Positions 33,631-42,496 of a DNA stretch of 64,000 nt are shown one piece after another (positions within the stretch are counted from its first letter, which is position 1; every line of letters starts with the position of its first letter). Both the position numbers and the translations under genes were made by a program. This DNA is from Halobacillus_A sp043497005 (GTDB lineage: Bacteria > Bacillota > Bacilli > Bacillales > Halobacillaceae): contig NZ_JBIEKE010000002.1 in assembly GCF_043497005.1 (NCBI RefSeq), positions 868,001-932,000 on the forward strand, given 5' to 3'. The notes below the pieces were generated by a model. The model was not told where the DNA came from and made no database searches. It saw nothing but the letters and a program-made list of their open reading frames with translations.

Positions 33631-34547
33631 AATTAACCCCTCCCAATAAATCTTTCTTTATTCTTGACCGTTCACTCTTTATGCTGCAAATTTCTTCTGT
33701 GCTCAAATATAAAAATGCTTATGATGACGTTCTTTATGGAGCGCTTTCATAAAGCAGGGAAAATAATGAATGCTCGCTCATGTAAGGGTCCGGCTTGTTG
33801 CGTCACCTAAATAGAAGTTTTGAGATGCTGATTTATGTAAGCTAAGTCTTATGTTTCAAACAATTTTCTCTCTTTCGTCATTTCCCCCCTTATTTTTCGC
33901 ATATAGTAACATTTAACCTTTTTTTCTCATTATCAAACATCATTACTTGATTACAATAAAAAAACTTACAGTCCAAAAATTGACCATAAGTTTTTCGTTC
34001 TGTTCCTTCTTCTAACTATTAAGAGTTTTGTACCTTCTATTCCTATATAAGTTTAACGATTCGTTTTCCCATTAGTGATTTAGCCAGACAACGTATAGGT
34101 GGGTTTTAGATTGATCTCTGTTGATGCCACGAGCTGAAAAAATTACAATCTAAAAATAGACTGTAATTTTTCAGGCTTTTGAAAAAGCGCTGCTTTCCTC
34201 GAGGCAAGACAGAAAGTCTCCTGTGTGTTCATCCCGCATAAAGCGGTCTTTTTTTTCAGTTACTTTGATCCAAAGGGGCTTTTTAAACCTTCGTAGAGTG
34301 AATGTCTTGTAAAAACACTGTTTCTATAAGGGTACAATTTGCCTAGTGATCGATTATCGGAGTAGGGTTTTAGGAAACGACGAGACTCCTATGGAGAGAC
34401 GAAGAAGGTGTGACCCCGGAGGGCTATAAAGCCCGAGGAGGCACACCCTTCACCCATGGAAAGGGAGTCGTTTCCTAAAACCCTTTATTCTATCGAACGA
34501 TAGAAACGCTCTCACATAAAAACACAGAAAAACTGGAATTTTTTATG
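33631..34547. repeat. Intergenic region with module D, hairpins, module A and module B
   Basis: No gene is seen. 33631-33960 holds only the fdh promoter region and low-complexity AT DNA. A hairpin around 33958-33996 and another at 34136-34175 (AAAAATTACAATCTA with TAGACTGTAATTTTT) flank module D (34009-34135), which is about 85% like 21669-21795 by eye. Module A follows at about 34175-34350, then module B at 34364-34487 with inverted ends GGGTTTTAGGAAACG and CGTTTCCTAAAACCC. Confidence 0.72.
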
Positions 34548-36626
34548 CTAACCTGCTTTCTGTTCACCAAAAGTGTCTTTTTCTTGATTCATAGGTAACA
34601 AAGCGGGCTGGCTCACTGATTCATTCAGTTGAAAATTCTTTAATTCATCTTCCATTGAAGCTGCTACTTTCTCTAGATCTTCAGCTAAATGATTAAGCTG
34701 TTCCATAGCCGCATTGCTCTCTTGAACGGAGGCTGAAACTTGTTCAGCAGCTGCCGCTGTGTCTTCTGTCACTGTACTAATCCCGTCTATGTTTTCTAAG
34801 AGCTGTTCCTTTTGATTATCCATTTGCTTCATAGAGGAAATAATGTCATTAATCGCAGCTACATTACCTGATACATTTTCAAATACTTCCGTAAACGATT
34901 TTTCCGTTTCATTAACCGATACTTCTTGATGTGCTACTACTTCTCCTGTTTCTTCAATTAAACGGACAATATCTTTTGTACGATCTTGCATATGAGCAAT
35001 CATTGAAGCTACATCTGTCAATGCTTTTTCTGATTGTTCAGCTAGTTTCCGAACTTCTTCTGCCACTACTGCAAAGCCTTTTCCTGCTTCACCGGCCCGT
35101 GCTGCTTCAATAGCTGCATTTAAAGCCAGCAGGTTGGTTTGTCCTGCAATGCCTGAAATAGTACTTACCACTTGATTGATATTATCAGAACTATTTTGTA
35201 AATCTTTAATCGACTCTCGCATTTCACTCGTCATTGACGTTGTTTGATTCGAATGATTCCGAAGTTTTTCAACAATTTCCTTCGCTTCCTCCGACTGATT
35301 CAAAAGCTGATCTGATTTGACTTTAATGGATTTACTTTGACCAACAACGCCTTTAATGGTATGAGCCAGCGTTTGAGAAGACTGAACACTGTAGTCCATC
35401 ATTTCCGTTTGACTTTGAGCTCCTGATGCAATTTCCTGAATAGCTCTGGATATTTCATGAGCAGCTGCTGTATTTTCTTCAGAGTTAGCGACCACATTCT
35501 CAGCCGAACTGCTTACCTGATTAGATGAATGCTTCACCTGATGAATAAGAGAGCGTATGGACAGAATCATCTGATCAAAATCCCTGGACAGTTCCCCAAT
35601 TTCATCATTTCGCTCAATGTTCGCCTGGATAGAAAAGTTACCTTTACCAGCCTCACTCATTGATTGTTGTAGTTGTTTAATAGGTTTTGTTAAATAACGG
35701 GTTAATAAAATGGCAATAATTAATGAAAGCACAATCACTCCGATCAGGACAAGTACAATGGGTAAAATAATTGAATTGGCTTGAGCTACGAAATCAGACA
35801 CTTGTACTGTTCCTACCATCTTCCATCCCGTTTTTTCGTTGGTTGCATAAGCTACGGCTTGCTCGCCTCCGTCATCATATTGGTAGGAGCCAGATTCATT
35901 CCCCATCACATCTTTATAAAATGGTTCTCCTTCAGCGCTGGTGCCGATTAACTCTTCGTCATGGTGAGCAAGATATACCCCCGTATCACTTAAAAGCATA
36001 GCATTCCCGGTTTCACCAACTTTTACATCATTAATCATTTCAAACAACGTATTAACGGTAAAATCAATTGCGAACACCCCGGAGGTGGCACCATCTTGTT
36101 CAATGGCCCGTGCCGCGCTCACAATTGTATCCCCAGTCGCTGCATCTTCGTAAGGTTCTGTCCAGATGACTTCACCTGCTTGTTCTTCTGCTAAGGTAAA
36201 CCATGGACGAGTGGTAGGGTCATAATCATCTCCTAAGTCAGCCTCTGGATAAATAAACATATTTTGCGTTTCTTTTTCCCCCATGTAAATGTTTAAAATA
36301 TAAGGATTAGCTGCTTGAGTCTCTCCAAAGCGATTCAAAATATCTTCACTATTTTCATTTGGACTTTGTAGTGTTTCGTCTTCCGCGTATCGATTTGCAT
36401 TGTGACTAATGCTGTCAAACAACGTATCAAATGAATCGCTCATCGATTCCATCTGTTGCTCTACGTTATCCGTCATAGCTGAAGTAGTATTGTTTAAACT
36501 AAACCAATAACTTGTTCCAGCTACTACAACTCCAGTTAACAAAATTAACAATAGAAATGGATAAAGAAACTGACGCTGTATTCTTTTTGTAAAAAAATCT
36601 TTGATCCCTGTTTTTTCTTTTCTCAA
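34548..36626 (-). CDS. Methyl-accepting chemotaxis protein (dCache type)
   Basis: A 692-residue membrane receptor. Transmembrane helices lie at about 17-38 and 282-304. They enclose an extracellular dCache sensor (WFTLAEEQAGEVIWTEPYEDAATGDTIVSAAR near residue 127). A HAMP domain follows (about 305-357), then a long methylation/signalling helix pair with the hairpin tip GQTNLLALNAAIEAARAGEAGKGFAVVAEEVRKLAEQS near residue 500, the CheA/CheW contact. The start is a TTG preceded by AAGGGGGA. The ligand is unknown; dCache domains often bind amino acids or carboxylates. Confidence 0.93.
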   Translation of the reverse strand: MRKEKTGIKDFFTKRIQRQFLYPFLLLILLTGVVVAGTSYWFSLNNTTSAMTDNVEQQMESMSDSFDTLFDSISHNANRYAEDETLQSPNENSEDILNRFGETQAANPYILNIYMGEKETQNMFIYPEADLGDDYDPTTRPWFTLAEEQAGEVIWTEPYEDAATGDTIVSAARAIEQDGATSGVFAIDFTVNTLFEMINDVKVGETGNAMLLSDTGVYLAHHDEELIGTSAEGEPFYKDVMGNESGSYQYDDGGEQAVAYATNEKTGWKMVGTVQVSDFVAQANSIILPIVLVLIGVIVLSLIIAILLTRYLTKPIKQLQQSMSEAGKGNFSIQANIERNDEIGELSRDFDQMILSIRSLIHQVKHSSNQVSSSAENVVANSEENTAAAHEISRAIQEIASGAQSQTEMMDYSVQSSQTLAHTIKGVVGQSKSIKVKSDQLLNQSEEAKEIVEKLRNHSNQTTSMTSEMRESIKDLQNSSDNINQVVSTISGIAGQTNLLALNAAIEAARAGEAGKGFAVVAEEVRKLAEQSEKALTDVASMIAHMQDRTKDIVRLIEETGEVVAHQEVSVNETEKSFTEVFENVSGNVAAINDIISSMKQMDNQKEQLLENIDGISTVTEDTAAAAEQVSASVQESNAAMEQLNHLAEDLEKVAASMEDELKNFQLNESVSQPALLPMNQEKDTFGEQKAG

Positions 36627-36694
36627 CTTGCTTCCCCCTTTGTGTAACTACTCCTTTCTATATCGGTTTAATTCGTAAACTTTTTTATAGAATA

Positions 36695-37878
36695 CTAGAT
36701 TTTTCTGCCAAAACCTTTTTTCATTATAAAGAGGAAGGCGACACATAGTGCTATAGCAATATTCAAAAAACCTCCCATCATGCCCAGCCATCGCGGTGAA
36801 TAAAGGTCCACAAGGACACCTGCAGCCACCATTGATAACCCTAAGTGGATATTAGTCACTGATGCTAATAGTCCAAAAACTCTGCCTTGGTGTGCACTCT
36901 TGGTTCGACTCATTACGACCGTGTCTAGACAAGCCGCACTTACTCCACCAACCGCAGATATAAGGATAAAAATAATCGCAGCCACCCAGATCGATGGGGA
37001 GACACTTGCTGTAATCTGCAGGACACCCTCCATAGCAACAGCAAGAACGGCCAACACCAGTACCCTCTTTTTAATTAGTCTTGTCATATAAAAACTAAGG
37101 ACGAGCCCTGCACCTAAAGCTCCATATAATAGACCAATCCCTAAATCTCCCAGTTGAAATGTCTCGGCCCCATATAAACTGATTAACACATTAAATATTC
37201 CGTCAGTCATAGAAGTTAATAGTTGAATGATAATAACAATCCAAACGATTAGTTCTAATTGACCCCAGCTTTTCACTACGCCTGATTCCTTATTTATATT
37301 CGATGGAGTAGTTGGAGCATCTGGCAGCCTTCTAAGAAAAAAAGCAGCGGCTAGAAATGACACGGCATTTAAAATAAACGAGACTTTTCCGCCTAAGAGA
37401 AAAGCAACGACACCACCTGATACTGACCCTAAAATAAGAACCACTCCTACTATTACTTGTTCTAGAGCATTTACTTTTGATAAATCATTCTTTTTAACAA
37501 TAGAACCAATGGTGCTTTTCCGCACTGGCTGATAGAACGCTTCTCCACAGGATAATACGACAACCCCTATATAAAGAATCCATAATTGGTCAGTGGTTTC
37601 AATATATAAAAAAGTTAAAGCAAATGGAAATCGGATTAAATCTGTTACGCTCATTAACAGTCGTCGATTCAACCGATCAGCAAGCTTTCCGCCTAGTAGT
37701 GAAAAAAATAAATAAGGAATCACTCTTATCCCCATAACAAAGCCTACTAGAACTCCTGACCCTGTGATTTCTAAAACAAGTGCCAGTACGGCAACTTGAC
37801 TGAATCGATCCCTATTCCATTCACAATGCCAGCACGAAATAAATAAAGGTAGGAAGGGTATTGAACAAATATTCCCAT
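36695..37878 (-). pseudogene. MFS exporter with an N-terminal frameshift
   Basis: Twelve-helix major facilitator, similar in layout to macrolide/drug exporters (LLGGKLADRLNRRLLMSVTDLIRFP, loop 2-3). The reading frame to 37885 gives an unlikely, Cys/Trp-rich N-terminus, and its GTG is only three bases from AAGGAG. In another frame, ATG 37878 lies ten bases after AAGGAG and encodes MGIFVQYPSYLYLFRAGIVNGIG. Adding one G in the GGG run (complement of 37810-37812) joins this smoothly to DRFSQVAVLALVLEITGSG. So the gene is either disrupted by a single-base loss or affected by a sequencing error. Corrected length is about 394 residues. It is probably controlled by the ArsR-family gene upstream. Confidence 0.72.
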
Positions 37879-37892
37879 AGTTCACAAACTCC

Positions 37893-37914
37893 TTAGATAT
37901 ATATCTAATTAGAT
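37893..37914 (-). promoter_or_regulatory. Palindromic operator before the MFS gene
   Basis: TTAGATATATATCTAA (37893-37908) is a perfect 16-bp palindrome that overlaps ATCTAATTAGAT (37903-37914). The core TATCTAATTAGAT is also the centre of the 34-bp palindrome before the regulator gene (38557-38590), so one protein probably binds both. Confidence 0.65.
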
Positions 37915-37918
37915 CACA

Positions 37919-37948
37919 AAAAATGAACCTGGCTTAGTACCGCCAGGC
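37919..37948 (-). terminator. Terminator after the ArsR-family gene
   Basis: CCTGGC and GCCAGG pair around eight bases; the minus strand then reads TTCATTTTTTG. It separates the regulator from the MFS promoter. Confidence 0.75.
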
Positions 37949-37949
37949 A

Positions 37950-38546
37950 TTACCGTTTAACTACAACAGGCCACATTTCTTCTGGGTTTCGTTCATATTG
38001 ATTGTTTTCTCGATACATGAATTGCTGCATAATCCACTCTCGTCTGACTGTCGCAAAATCGTTATAAAATTCTTTAATGTACTCGTTTATCTCTTTTTCG
38101 CTGTAGATTTTCCCTTTCTCAAGGCCTTGAACATAGTAAGAAAGAACTACAAGCTTTTTCTTTAACTGACTCGGCATTTGACGCAGCGTACCATTCTGGT
38201 TCACAAAGTTACGCAATATTTTCACTTGCTCTGAATCAGTAACATCAAGCTCTTTCTGCTTCACTTCATCTCCCCCCAGCCTTAAAATTGCTGTAGCCAT
38301 AAACTCTAATCTTTTCTCGTCTAAATAATAGTAAATCGTATTTTTATCTCGTCGAGAATATAACATACCCGTTTCTCTAAGTTTTTTTATGTGATGAGTA
38401 ATAGTTGGAGCTCGTAAACCGAGTTTGTGAGCAATTGCCTGTCCGTGGAGAGGACCATTTTTCAGTAGTGAAACAATACGTAATCTCGTGGGGTCCCCGA
38501 CAGACTTATAGAAATTAACCATTTTATCTAATTGCATAATTTTCAC
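37950..38546 (-). CDS. ArsR-family HTH regulator with DUF2087 domain
   Basis: A 198-residue repressor-type protein. A winged helix occupies residues 8-90: FYKSVGDPTRLRIVSLLKNGPLHGQAIAHKLGLRAPTITHHIKKLRETGML holds the recognition helix. A C-terminal DUF2087 domain follows (GTLRQMPSQLKKKLVVLSYYVQGLEKGKIYSEKEINEYIKEFYNDFATVRREWI). No metal-binding cysteine motif of classical ArsR is seen, so the inducer is probably an organic molecule. A TTGACA / 17 / TACTAT promoter carries a 34-bp palindrome over the -10, so it is probably autoregulated. The MFS gene downstream is the likely target. Confidence 0.87.
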   Translation of the reverse strand: MKIMQLDKMVNFYKSVGDPTRLRIVSLLKNGPLHGQAIAHKLGLRAPTITHHIKKLRETGMLYSRRDKNTIYYYLDEKRLEFMATAILRLGGDEVKQKELDVTDSEQVKILRNFVNQNGTLRQMPSQLKKKLVVLSYYVQGLEKGKIYSEKEINEYIKEFYNDFATVRREWIMQQFMYRENNQYERNPEEMWPVVVKR

Positions 38547-38556
38547 CCTCTCATAA

Positions 38557-38606
38557 GTTAGATTACTATCTAATTAGATAGTAATCTAACTACACTATTT
38601 TGTCAA
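38557..38606 (-). promoter_or_regulatory. Promoter and 34-bp perfect palindrome of the ArsR-family gene
   Basis: On the minus strand, TTGACA (38601-38606) and TACTAT (38578-38583) are separated by 17 bases. The segment 38557-38590 is a perfect palindrome with half-site GTTAGATTACTATCTAA, so the -10 lies inside the operator. Confidence 0.8.
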
Positions 38607-38928
38607 AATATTTTATGAAGACAATTATAAGCTTTTAGCTCCACCACAGTTTCCTCTACAAGTATTTTTCACCTAAGGAATGTAAAGGTTTCTTGCATTA
38701 GGAAGAGGAAAGGGTTTTAGAAAACGCTTCCTTTCCTTGGGTGAATGACGGGTCCCCCGGGCTACGGCCTCCTGGGTCACCCCTTATTCTTCTCTCCCAT
38801 AGAAATCTCAGCATTTCCTAAAACCCTTTTCCGATGACAATTTTTGCATTTAGAAAATTCAGCATGTCTTGCACTATATGATGCTTCCATGTCCACAGTC
38901 ATAAAACTTTTTTCAGGCCTATTTCTAT
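38591..38928. repeat. Intergenic region with an inverted module B copy
   Basis: 38710-38830 reads as the reverse complement of module B: GGGTTTTAGAAAACGC at one end and GCATTTCCTAAAACCC at the other, with a GC-rich centre (GGGTCCCCCGGGCTACGG). It is bordered on the left by TTTCTTGCATTAGGAAGAGG, which also borders the 59.2 kb repeat. Nothing else is seen. Confidence 0.7.
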
Positions 38929-39801
38929 TTACGCATTCAATTGCTTTAAAAACTCCAAGACTTTTGTGTCAATATAGCCTCGTTCTTGTTCTCGTTCTTC
39001 GAAATTCTCTGTATGAAGGAATGTTGTCAGCCCTTCAAAAAATTCTTGCTCGTCAGCCTTAACCGAATTTAAATAACCTGCTTTGTTTAACTGAGCGGCT
39101 ACTTCTTCTTTCAAGGCTCCTGTTAAGACTACGATCTCTTCAGGCTTGGATTTTGCGAAATACAATTGATGTAATTTATAAATACGTTGTAGTTCTTCGA
39201 TCGGCTCTCGGTGGTCATCAACCCGAAGGTCTACCAATACATCGCTTAACGAACCGTAACCTGCTTTGTCCTTTTCAACGTATAGGGCAGCTGATTGTTT
39301 CCCTCTGCTGTCTCCTCCAGCTTTCTGTGCTGCCTTTAATCCTTCCAACAGACGGTCAGCCAGGCTGCCCTTCCTTTTTTCAAATGCTTCACCCATCTTA
39401 GTAACCGTTTCTTTATTAACTAAAATGTTTCCCTGCGCAGCGTAATGTCTGCCTGTTACGCCTCCTGCCCATTCATAACAAGATTCACCCGTAAAAGTAG
39501 CTGCATTTCCTTCAGCGTCCACCACTCCAACTTGCCGGTGGACTGCCCCTTCATCGAGTTTAATTAGTTTATCAACCGTTTCTTGAGCAGATAGACCTTC
39601 ACGTAAATATTTCAAGCCATCTGGACCATAAGAAGGATTCGCAAATGCCTGAGTAGCGACTGCACCTACTCCAGCTTTCGCCCATGGCACCACAGCACCC
39701 ACTCCTAAGAACTTAGATTGGACTGCTACACCTACTTCACCTGTGTCCGGATCAGCTCCTACAATAGAAAATGTTGCAATAATTTTACTCAAATCCACCA
39801 C
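38929..39801 (-). CDS. DUF1028 protein (Ntn-hydrolase-like)
   Basis: A 290-residue protein. The N-terminal domain is the DUF1028 fold: TFSIVGADPDTGEVGVAVQSKFLGVGAVVPWAKAGVGAVATQAFANPSYG, with GVVDAEGNAATFTGESCYEWAGGVTGRHYAAQGNILVN near residue 92 and GGDSRGKQSAALYV near 171. A C-terminal 60-residue domain (from about 215) resembles the peptidoglycan-binding-like tail seen in part of the family. Two adjacent GTG codons (39801 and 39798) lie after AGGAGG. The enzymatic role is unknown; the family is often assigned to Ntn hydrolases. Confidence 0.85.
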   Translation of the reverse strand: MVDLSKIIATFSIVGADPDTGEVGVAVQSKFLGVGAVVPWAKAGVGAVATQAFANPSYGPDGLKYLREGLSAQETVDKLIKLDEGAVHRQVGVVDAEGNAATFTGESCYEWAGGVTGRHYAAQGNILVNKETVTKMGEAFEKRKGSLADRLLEGLKAAQKAGGDSRGKQSAALYVEKDKAGYGSLSDVLVDLRVDDHREPIEELQRIYKLHQLYFAKSKPEEIVVLTGALKEEVAAQLNKAGYLNSVKADEQEFFEGLTTFLHTENFEEREQERGYIDTKVLEFLKQLNA

Positions 39802-40120
39802 CCCTTCCTCCTTTTAATTCGACAGAATAATATAAAAACCTTTCACAAAAAAAGAGGCAGGAGTATAAGTAGAGCAATGATTCAATAAACGCAGATTATG
39901 AGCATGATTAAAATGCGAAGACGTCTGTAGGAACACATCACGAATTGAAGCTCCTTCAAGAAATTGATTTTTCCACCGAGGATTCTGAGGCTGTGGCCAC
40001 TGGAAGCAGAGTATATTGACGGTGTGCCGTACATGTGATTTAACATAAATCATCCGAACGTAGTTGAATTGTTACGTTCGGACGAGTTCGCTTTATACGT
40101 TTTCTTCTCATTTCGTTCGA
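39802..40120. other. Intergenic region with a hairpin, no gene
   Basis: The only structure seen is CCGAACGTA...TACGTTCGG (about 40055-40082), a 9-bp perfect stem that could end transcription of the PLD gene. It echoes the CCGAAC...GTTCGG stem of palindrome P. The 79-codon frame across 39814-40053 has no start signal or family and was not called. Confidence 0.6.
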
Positions 40121-41569
40121 TTAATACGTAGTAAACCAAGTCCATTTTTGTAAATGGTACGTCAAGTAACGAACAGTGCTTAAATTATCCTGGTATTCCT
40201 CATAATCGGCCGTATAATTTCCGTCTTCATTTTCCCATATCTTTGTGAAATAATCATTCACTTCAGTAAATACTTCTTCATCCGGCCCCCCTTTAATTCT
40301 TACATCCGCTTCTAGATTCAAGTTAGCTAAGTTTCTTCTCGTGTAGTTACCTGATCCGCTGACAATTACATTTTCATCCTTACGATCAACATACAACGTT
40401 TTTAAATGAAATTGTTCCATGTTCACGTCGTACCATTTGAGGTTTAGGTTGTCATTAGCCAAATTATTCATCTCAGCCGCGACTGGCAAGTTAGGAAGGC
40501 CTGACTTCTCATGTCCAAACGATTGTTTGTTAGGGTCCATCACAATATTTACCGTTGTTCCACGATCAGCAGCTTTGTCTAAACCATCAATAATTTGACG
40601 ATCGGCTAAGTAGTACATACCAAGCCATACACGATCTCCTTCTTCTGCTTTTTCCAGCTCTTCGAGTACGGCATTTTTTATTTTCTGCTCGGTAATGTAT
40701 TGAACTTCCAGAGCACCTTCTTCTTCACCAAAATCCATGTTCTCATATTCTGGATAATCAGCTTCTCCAGAGAAACGAACGACCGCTTCTTCAGCTTCTA
40801 ATATGTCCTTAATAATGGGACCGGTCATTTTAAAAGCTGCGTTTTCATGAAATCCACTCTCATCGTGGGGGTTTGCAGAGGATACCATCGCTGCATCCTC
40901 AGTGACAAGCACTTTTCGATGATTAGCTTTTACATTTAATAATTTTAAATAAGAGCGCAGGGTGACGTCAGGGGCCTCACTAGCAAATGGATTAGCAATC
41001 CATCCATCTCCACTCGTGCCCAACCAGCTGAAAAACACTCTCCATATACTTGAATACACGGGGTTAGAATCTCTCAAGCGATTTAAATCCGTGAGGACGA
41101 CATCAATATTGTGATCACGCAATCGATCGACTTCTTCTGATTCATAGGATCCATAAACAGTGTTAATTTCATCAGTAATAAAGACGACCTGTAAATCTTC
41201 ATGCTCTTCTTTTTGTTCAATTAAACGATCGGTCAGTTCCTCAGCTATGTTTGGAAATTTTTCTCCATCATCACTATATCCATTGAATAAAAACATATCG
41301 ATGACGATAAATTCTTCCGCCTCTGCGATCGTATCAAACATCTCCTCGAATATTTCGAGTTCATGAACGACTTCTCCATTTTCGTCTTCATAAGTCAAAT
41401 CTTTATAAAATTCGACATCCTCTACGTTGCGGTATTGGCCTTCGTAAGCCATCCCTTCAGGAAGACTCTTCCACGACGTGTGAAAGGCTATAACAAACGC
41501 AAGAATAATATTAAATCCAACAAGCCCCCAAAACCACTTTTTCTTATGTAGGTTTTTTAGTTTTTTCAT
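40121..41569 (-). CDS. Phospholipase D-family protein (cardiolipin synthase-like)
   Basis: A 482-residue membrane-anchored protein. One helix near the N-terminus (KWFWGLVGFNIILAFVIAF) is followed by two PLD domains. The HKD motifs are NHRKVLVTEDAAMVSSANPHD near residue 217 and FHLKTLYVDRKDENVIVSGSGNYT near residue 395; in the second, the Lys is LKT and Asp is VDR. The mature part is strongly acidic. Cardiolipin synthesis or another phosphatidyl transfer on the outer face is possible, but motif spacing differs from ClsA and the true substrate is unknown. The hairpin at 40055 follows. Confidence 0.82.
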   Translation of the reverse strand: MKKLKNLHKKKWFWGLVGFNIILAFVIAFHTSWKSLPEGMAYEGQYRNVEDVEFYKDLTYEDENGEVVHELEIFEEMFDTIAEAEEFIVIDMFLFNGYSDDGEKFPNIAEELTDRLIEQKEEHEDLQVVFITDEINTVYGSYESEEVDRLRDHNIDVVLTDLNRLRDSNPVYSSIWRVFFSWLGTSGDGWIANPFASEAPDVTLRSYLKLLNVKANHRKVLVTEDAAMVSSANPHDESGFHENAAFKMTGPIIKDILEAEEAVVRFSGEADYPEYENMDFGEEEGALEVQYITEQKIKNAVLEELEKAEEGDRVWLGMYYLADRQIIDGLDKAADRGTTVNIVMDPNKQSFGHEKSGLPNLPVAAEMNNLANDNLNLKWYDVNMEQFHLKTLYVDRKDENVIVSGSGNYTRRNLANLNLEADVRIKGGPDEEVFTEVNDYFTKIWENEDGNYTADYEEYQDNLSTVRYLTYHLQKWTWFTTY

Positions 41570-41637
41570 CTCGTGCCCCCTCTTAGCTATCTTATATGAT
41601 TCACTAAATAGGAAACGACGAAACCTGGAATAAAAAA

Positions 41638-41671
41638 ACAGGCCGCGCCACGGGTAGCGCGAACTGCCTGA
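41638..41671 (-). terminator. Terminator after thiT
   Basis: CAGGCAGTTCGCGC pairs with GCGCGGCCTG (internal mismatch), followed on the minus strand by TTTTTTTATTCC. Confidence 0.8.
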
Positions 41672-42247
41672 TTATGATGCTCGCTGTATTAGCAGAGATG
41701 GTCGTTGAACAAATAATAACCCTAATACAATCGAACATAAAATAAATGTGGGAAGCATGTAGCCACCATTGTACGTTAAAGAATACAGCCAAACGGGTGT
41801 GCCTTCAGGCGCCATTGTTCCGTAGAAAGCAATTCCAGCGATAAAATGGCCTATAAAGCGGAATAAGCTGCCTACGAATGCCCCTATGACAATCCAGGTG
41901 ACTAACCGCTTGTAATGCCGTGCAGCTGCTGCCTCCCAAACCGGCTTGGCAAACATACCGGCCAGTCCAATAACACCAAAAGCTACAATATAATCAAGAA
42001 TGGTCTGAACAGGTGTAACAATATAAGCGCCGATTAATATTTGATAGAAGCCCAGCAACAGGCCTGTGGTGACCCCTCCACTTACGCCCCAGCGAAAAGC
42101 CATAATGAACACAGGTACCATTGCAAATGAAACTGATCCACCTTGGGCCCATAACTTAAATGATAAAAACGGTAAAACATCCAATAATATGGCTAAAGCA
42201 GAAAAAATGGCCGCTTCTACTAAAAATAACACTCGTATGTTTCTCAT
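41672..42247 (-). CDS. thiT: Thiamine ECF transporter substrate-specific protein
   Basis: S-component of an energy-coupling-factor thiamine importer. The protein has 191 residues and six hydrophobic helices. Thiamine-site-like segments are WAQGGSVSFAMVPVFIMAFRWGVSGG near residue 33 and RFIGHFIAGIAFYGTMAPEG near residue 130. It needs the shared EcfA/EcfT module, which is not nearby. The TPP riboswitch directly upstream shows that thiamine is the ligand and that expression is shut off when thiamine pyrophosphate is high. The start is ATG 42247 with AAAGGAGAG upstream. Confidence 0.92.
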   Translation of the reverse strand: MRNIRVLFLVEAAIFSALAILLDVLPFLSFKLWAQGGSVSFAMVPVFIMAFRWGVSGGVTTGLLLGFYQILIGAYIVTPVQTILDYIVAFGVIGLAGMFAKPVWEAAAARHYKRLVTWIVIGAFVGSLFRFIGHFIAGIAFYGTMAPEGTPVWLYSLTYNGGYMLPTFILCSIVLGLLFVQRPSLLIQRAS

Positions 42248-42264
42248 GTTTGCATCTCTCCTTT

Positions 42265-42343
42265 TAAAGACACAAAAAAAGCAATGCCAAAGGGAAGCTT
42301 CCTGATGGAGGAATCCCGTGCATCGCCATCAAAAAAGCCACCA
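42265..42343 (-). terminator. Riboswitch-controlled terminator before thiT
   Basis: On the minus strand GCGATGC and GCATTGC form the outer stem, GGGATTCCT and AGGAAGCTTCCC the inner part, followed by TTTTTTTGTG. It lies between the aptamer and the thiT ribosome-binding site, so it is the expression platform. Confidence 0.8.
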
Positions 42344-42421
42344 TCCCTACGCCAGTATTAACTGACAGGTTCGAAGGGTCAGAACATATTGTTCACTCTC
42401 AGCACTGAGGCTCCCCTTGAA
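42344..42421 (-). promoter_or_regulatory. TPP riboswitch aptamer
   Basis: Conserved landmarks appear in order on the minus strand: GGGGAGCC, CTGAGAGTGAAC, TTCTGACCC, GAACCTGTCAG, then TTAATACTGGCGTAGGGA. These are the pyrimidine- and pyrophosphate-binding helices of the THI element. Confidence 0.95.
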
Positions 42422-42496
42422 GGCTTCATATTTCGTTTGCTTTTCTTGCTATATGGTCATTATAAATGATGTTTAGAATCCTGACAAACTTTACAG

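Noticed and set aside
39814..40053. 79-codon open frame upstream of the PLD gene's end
   Set aside because: No start signal, odd Cys/Trp/His content and no family.
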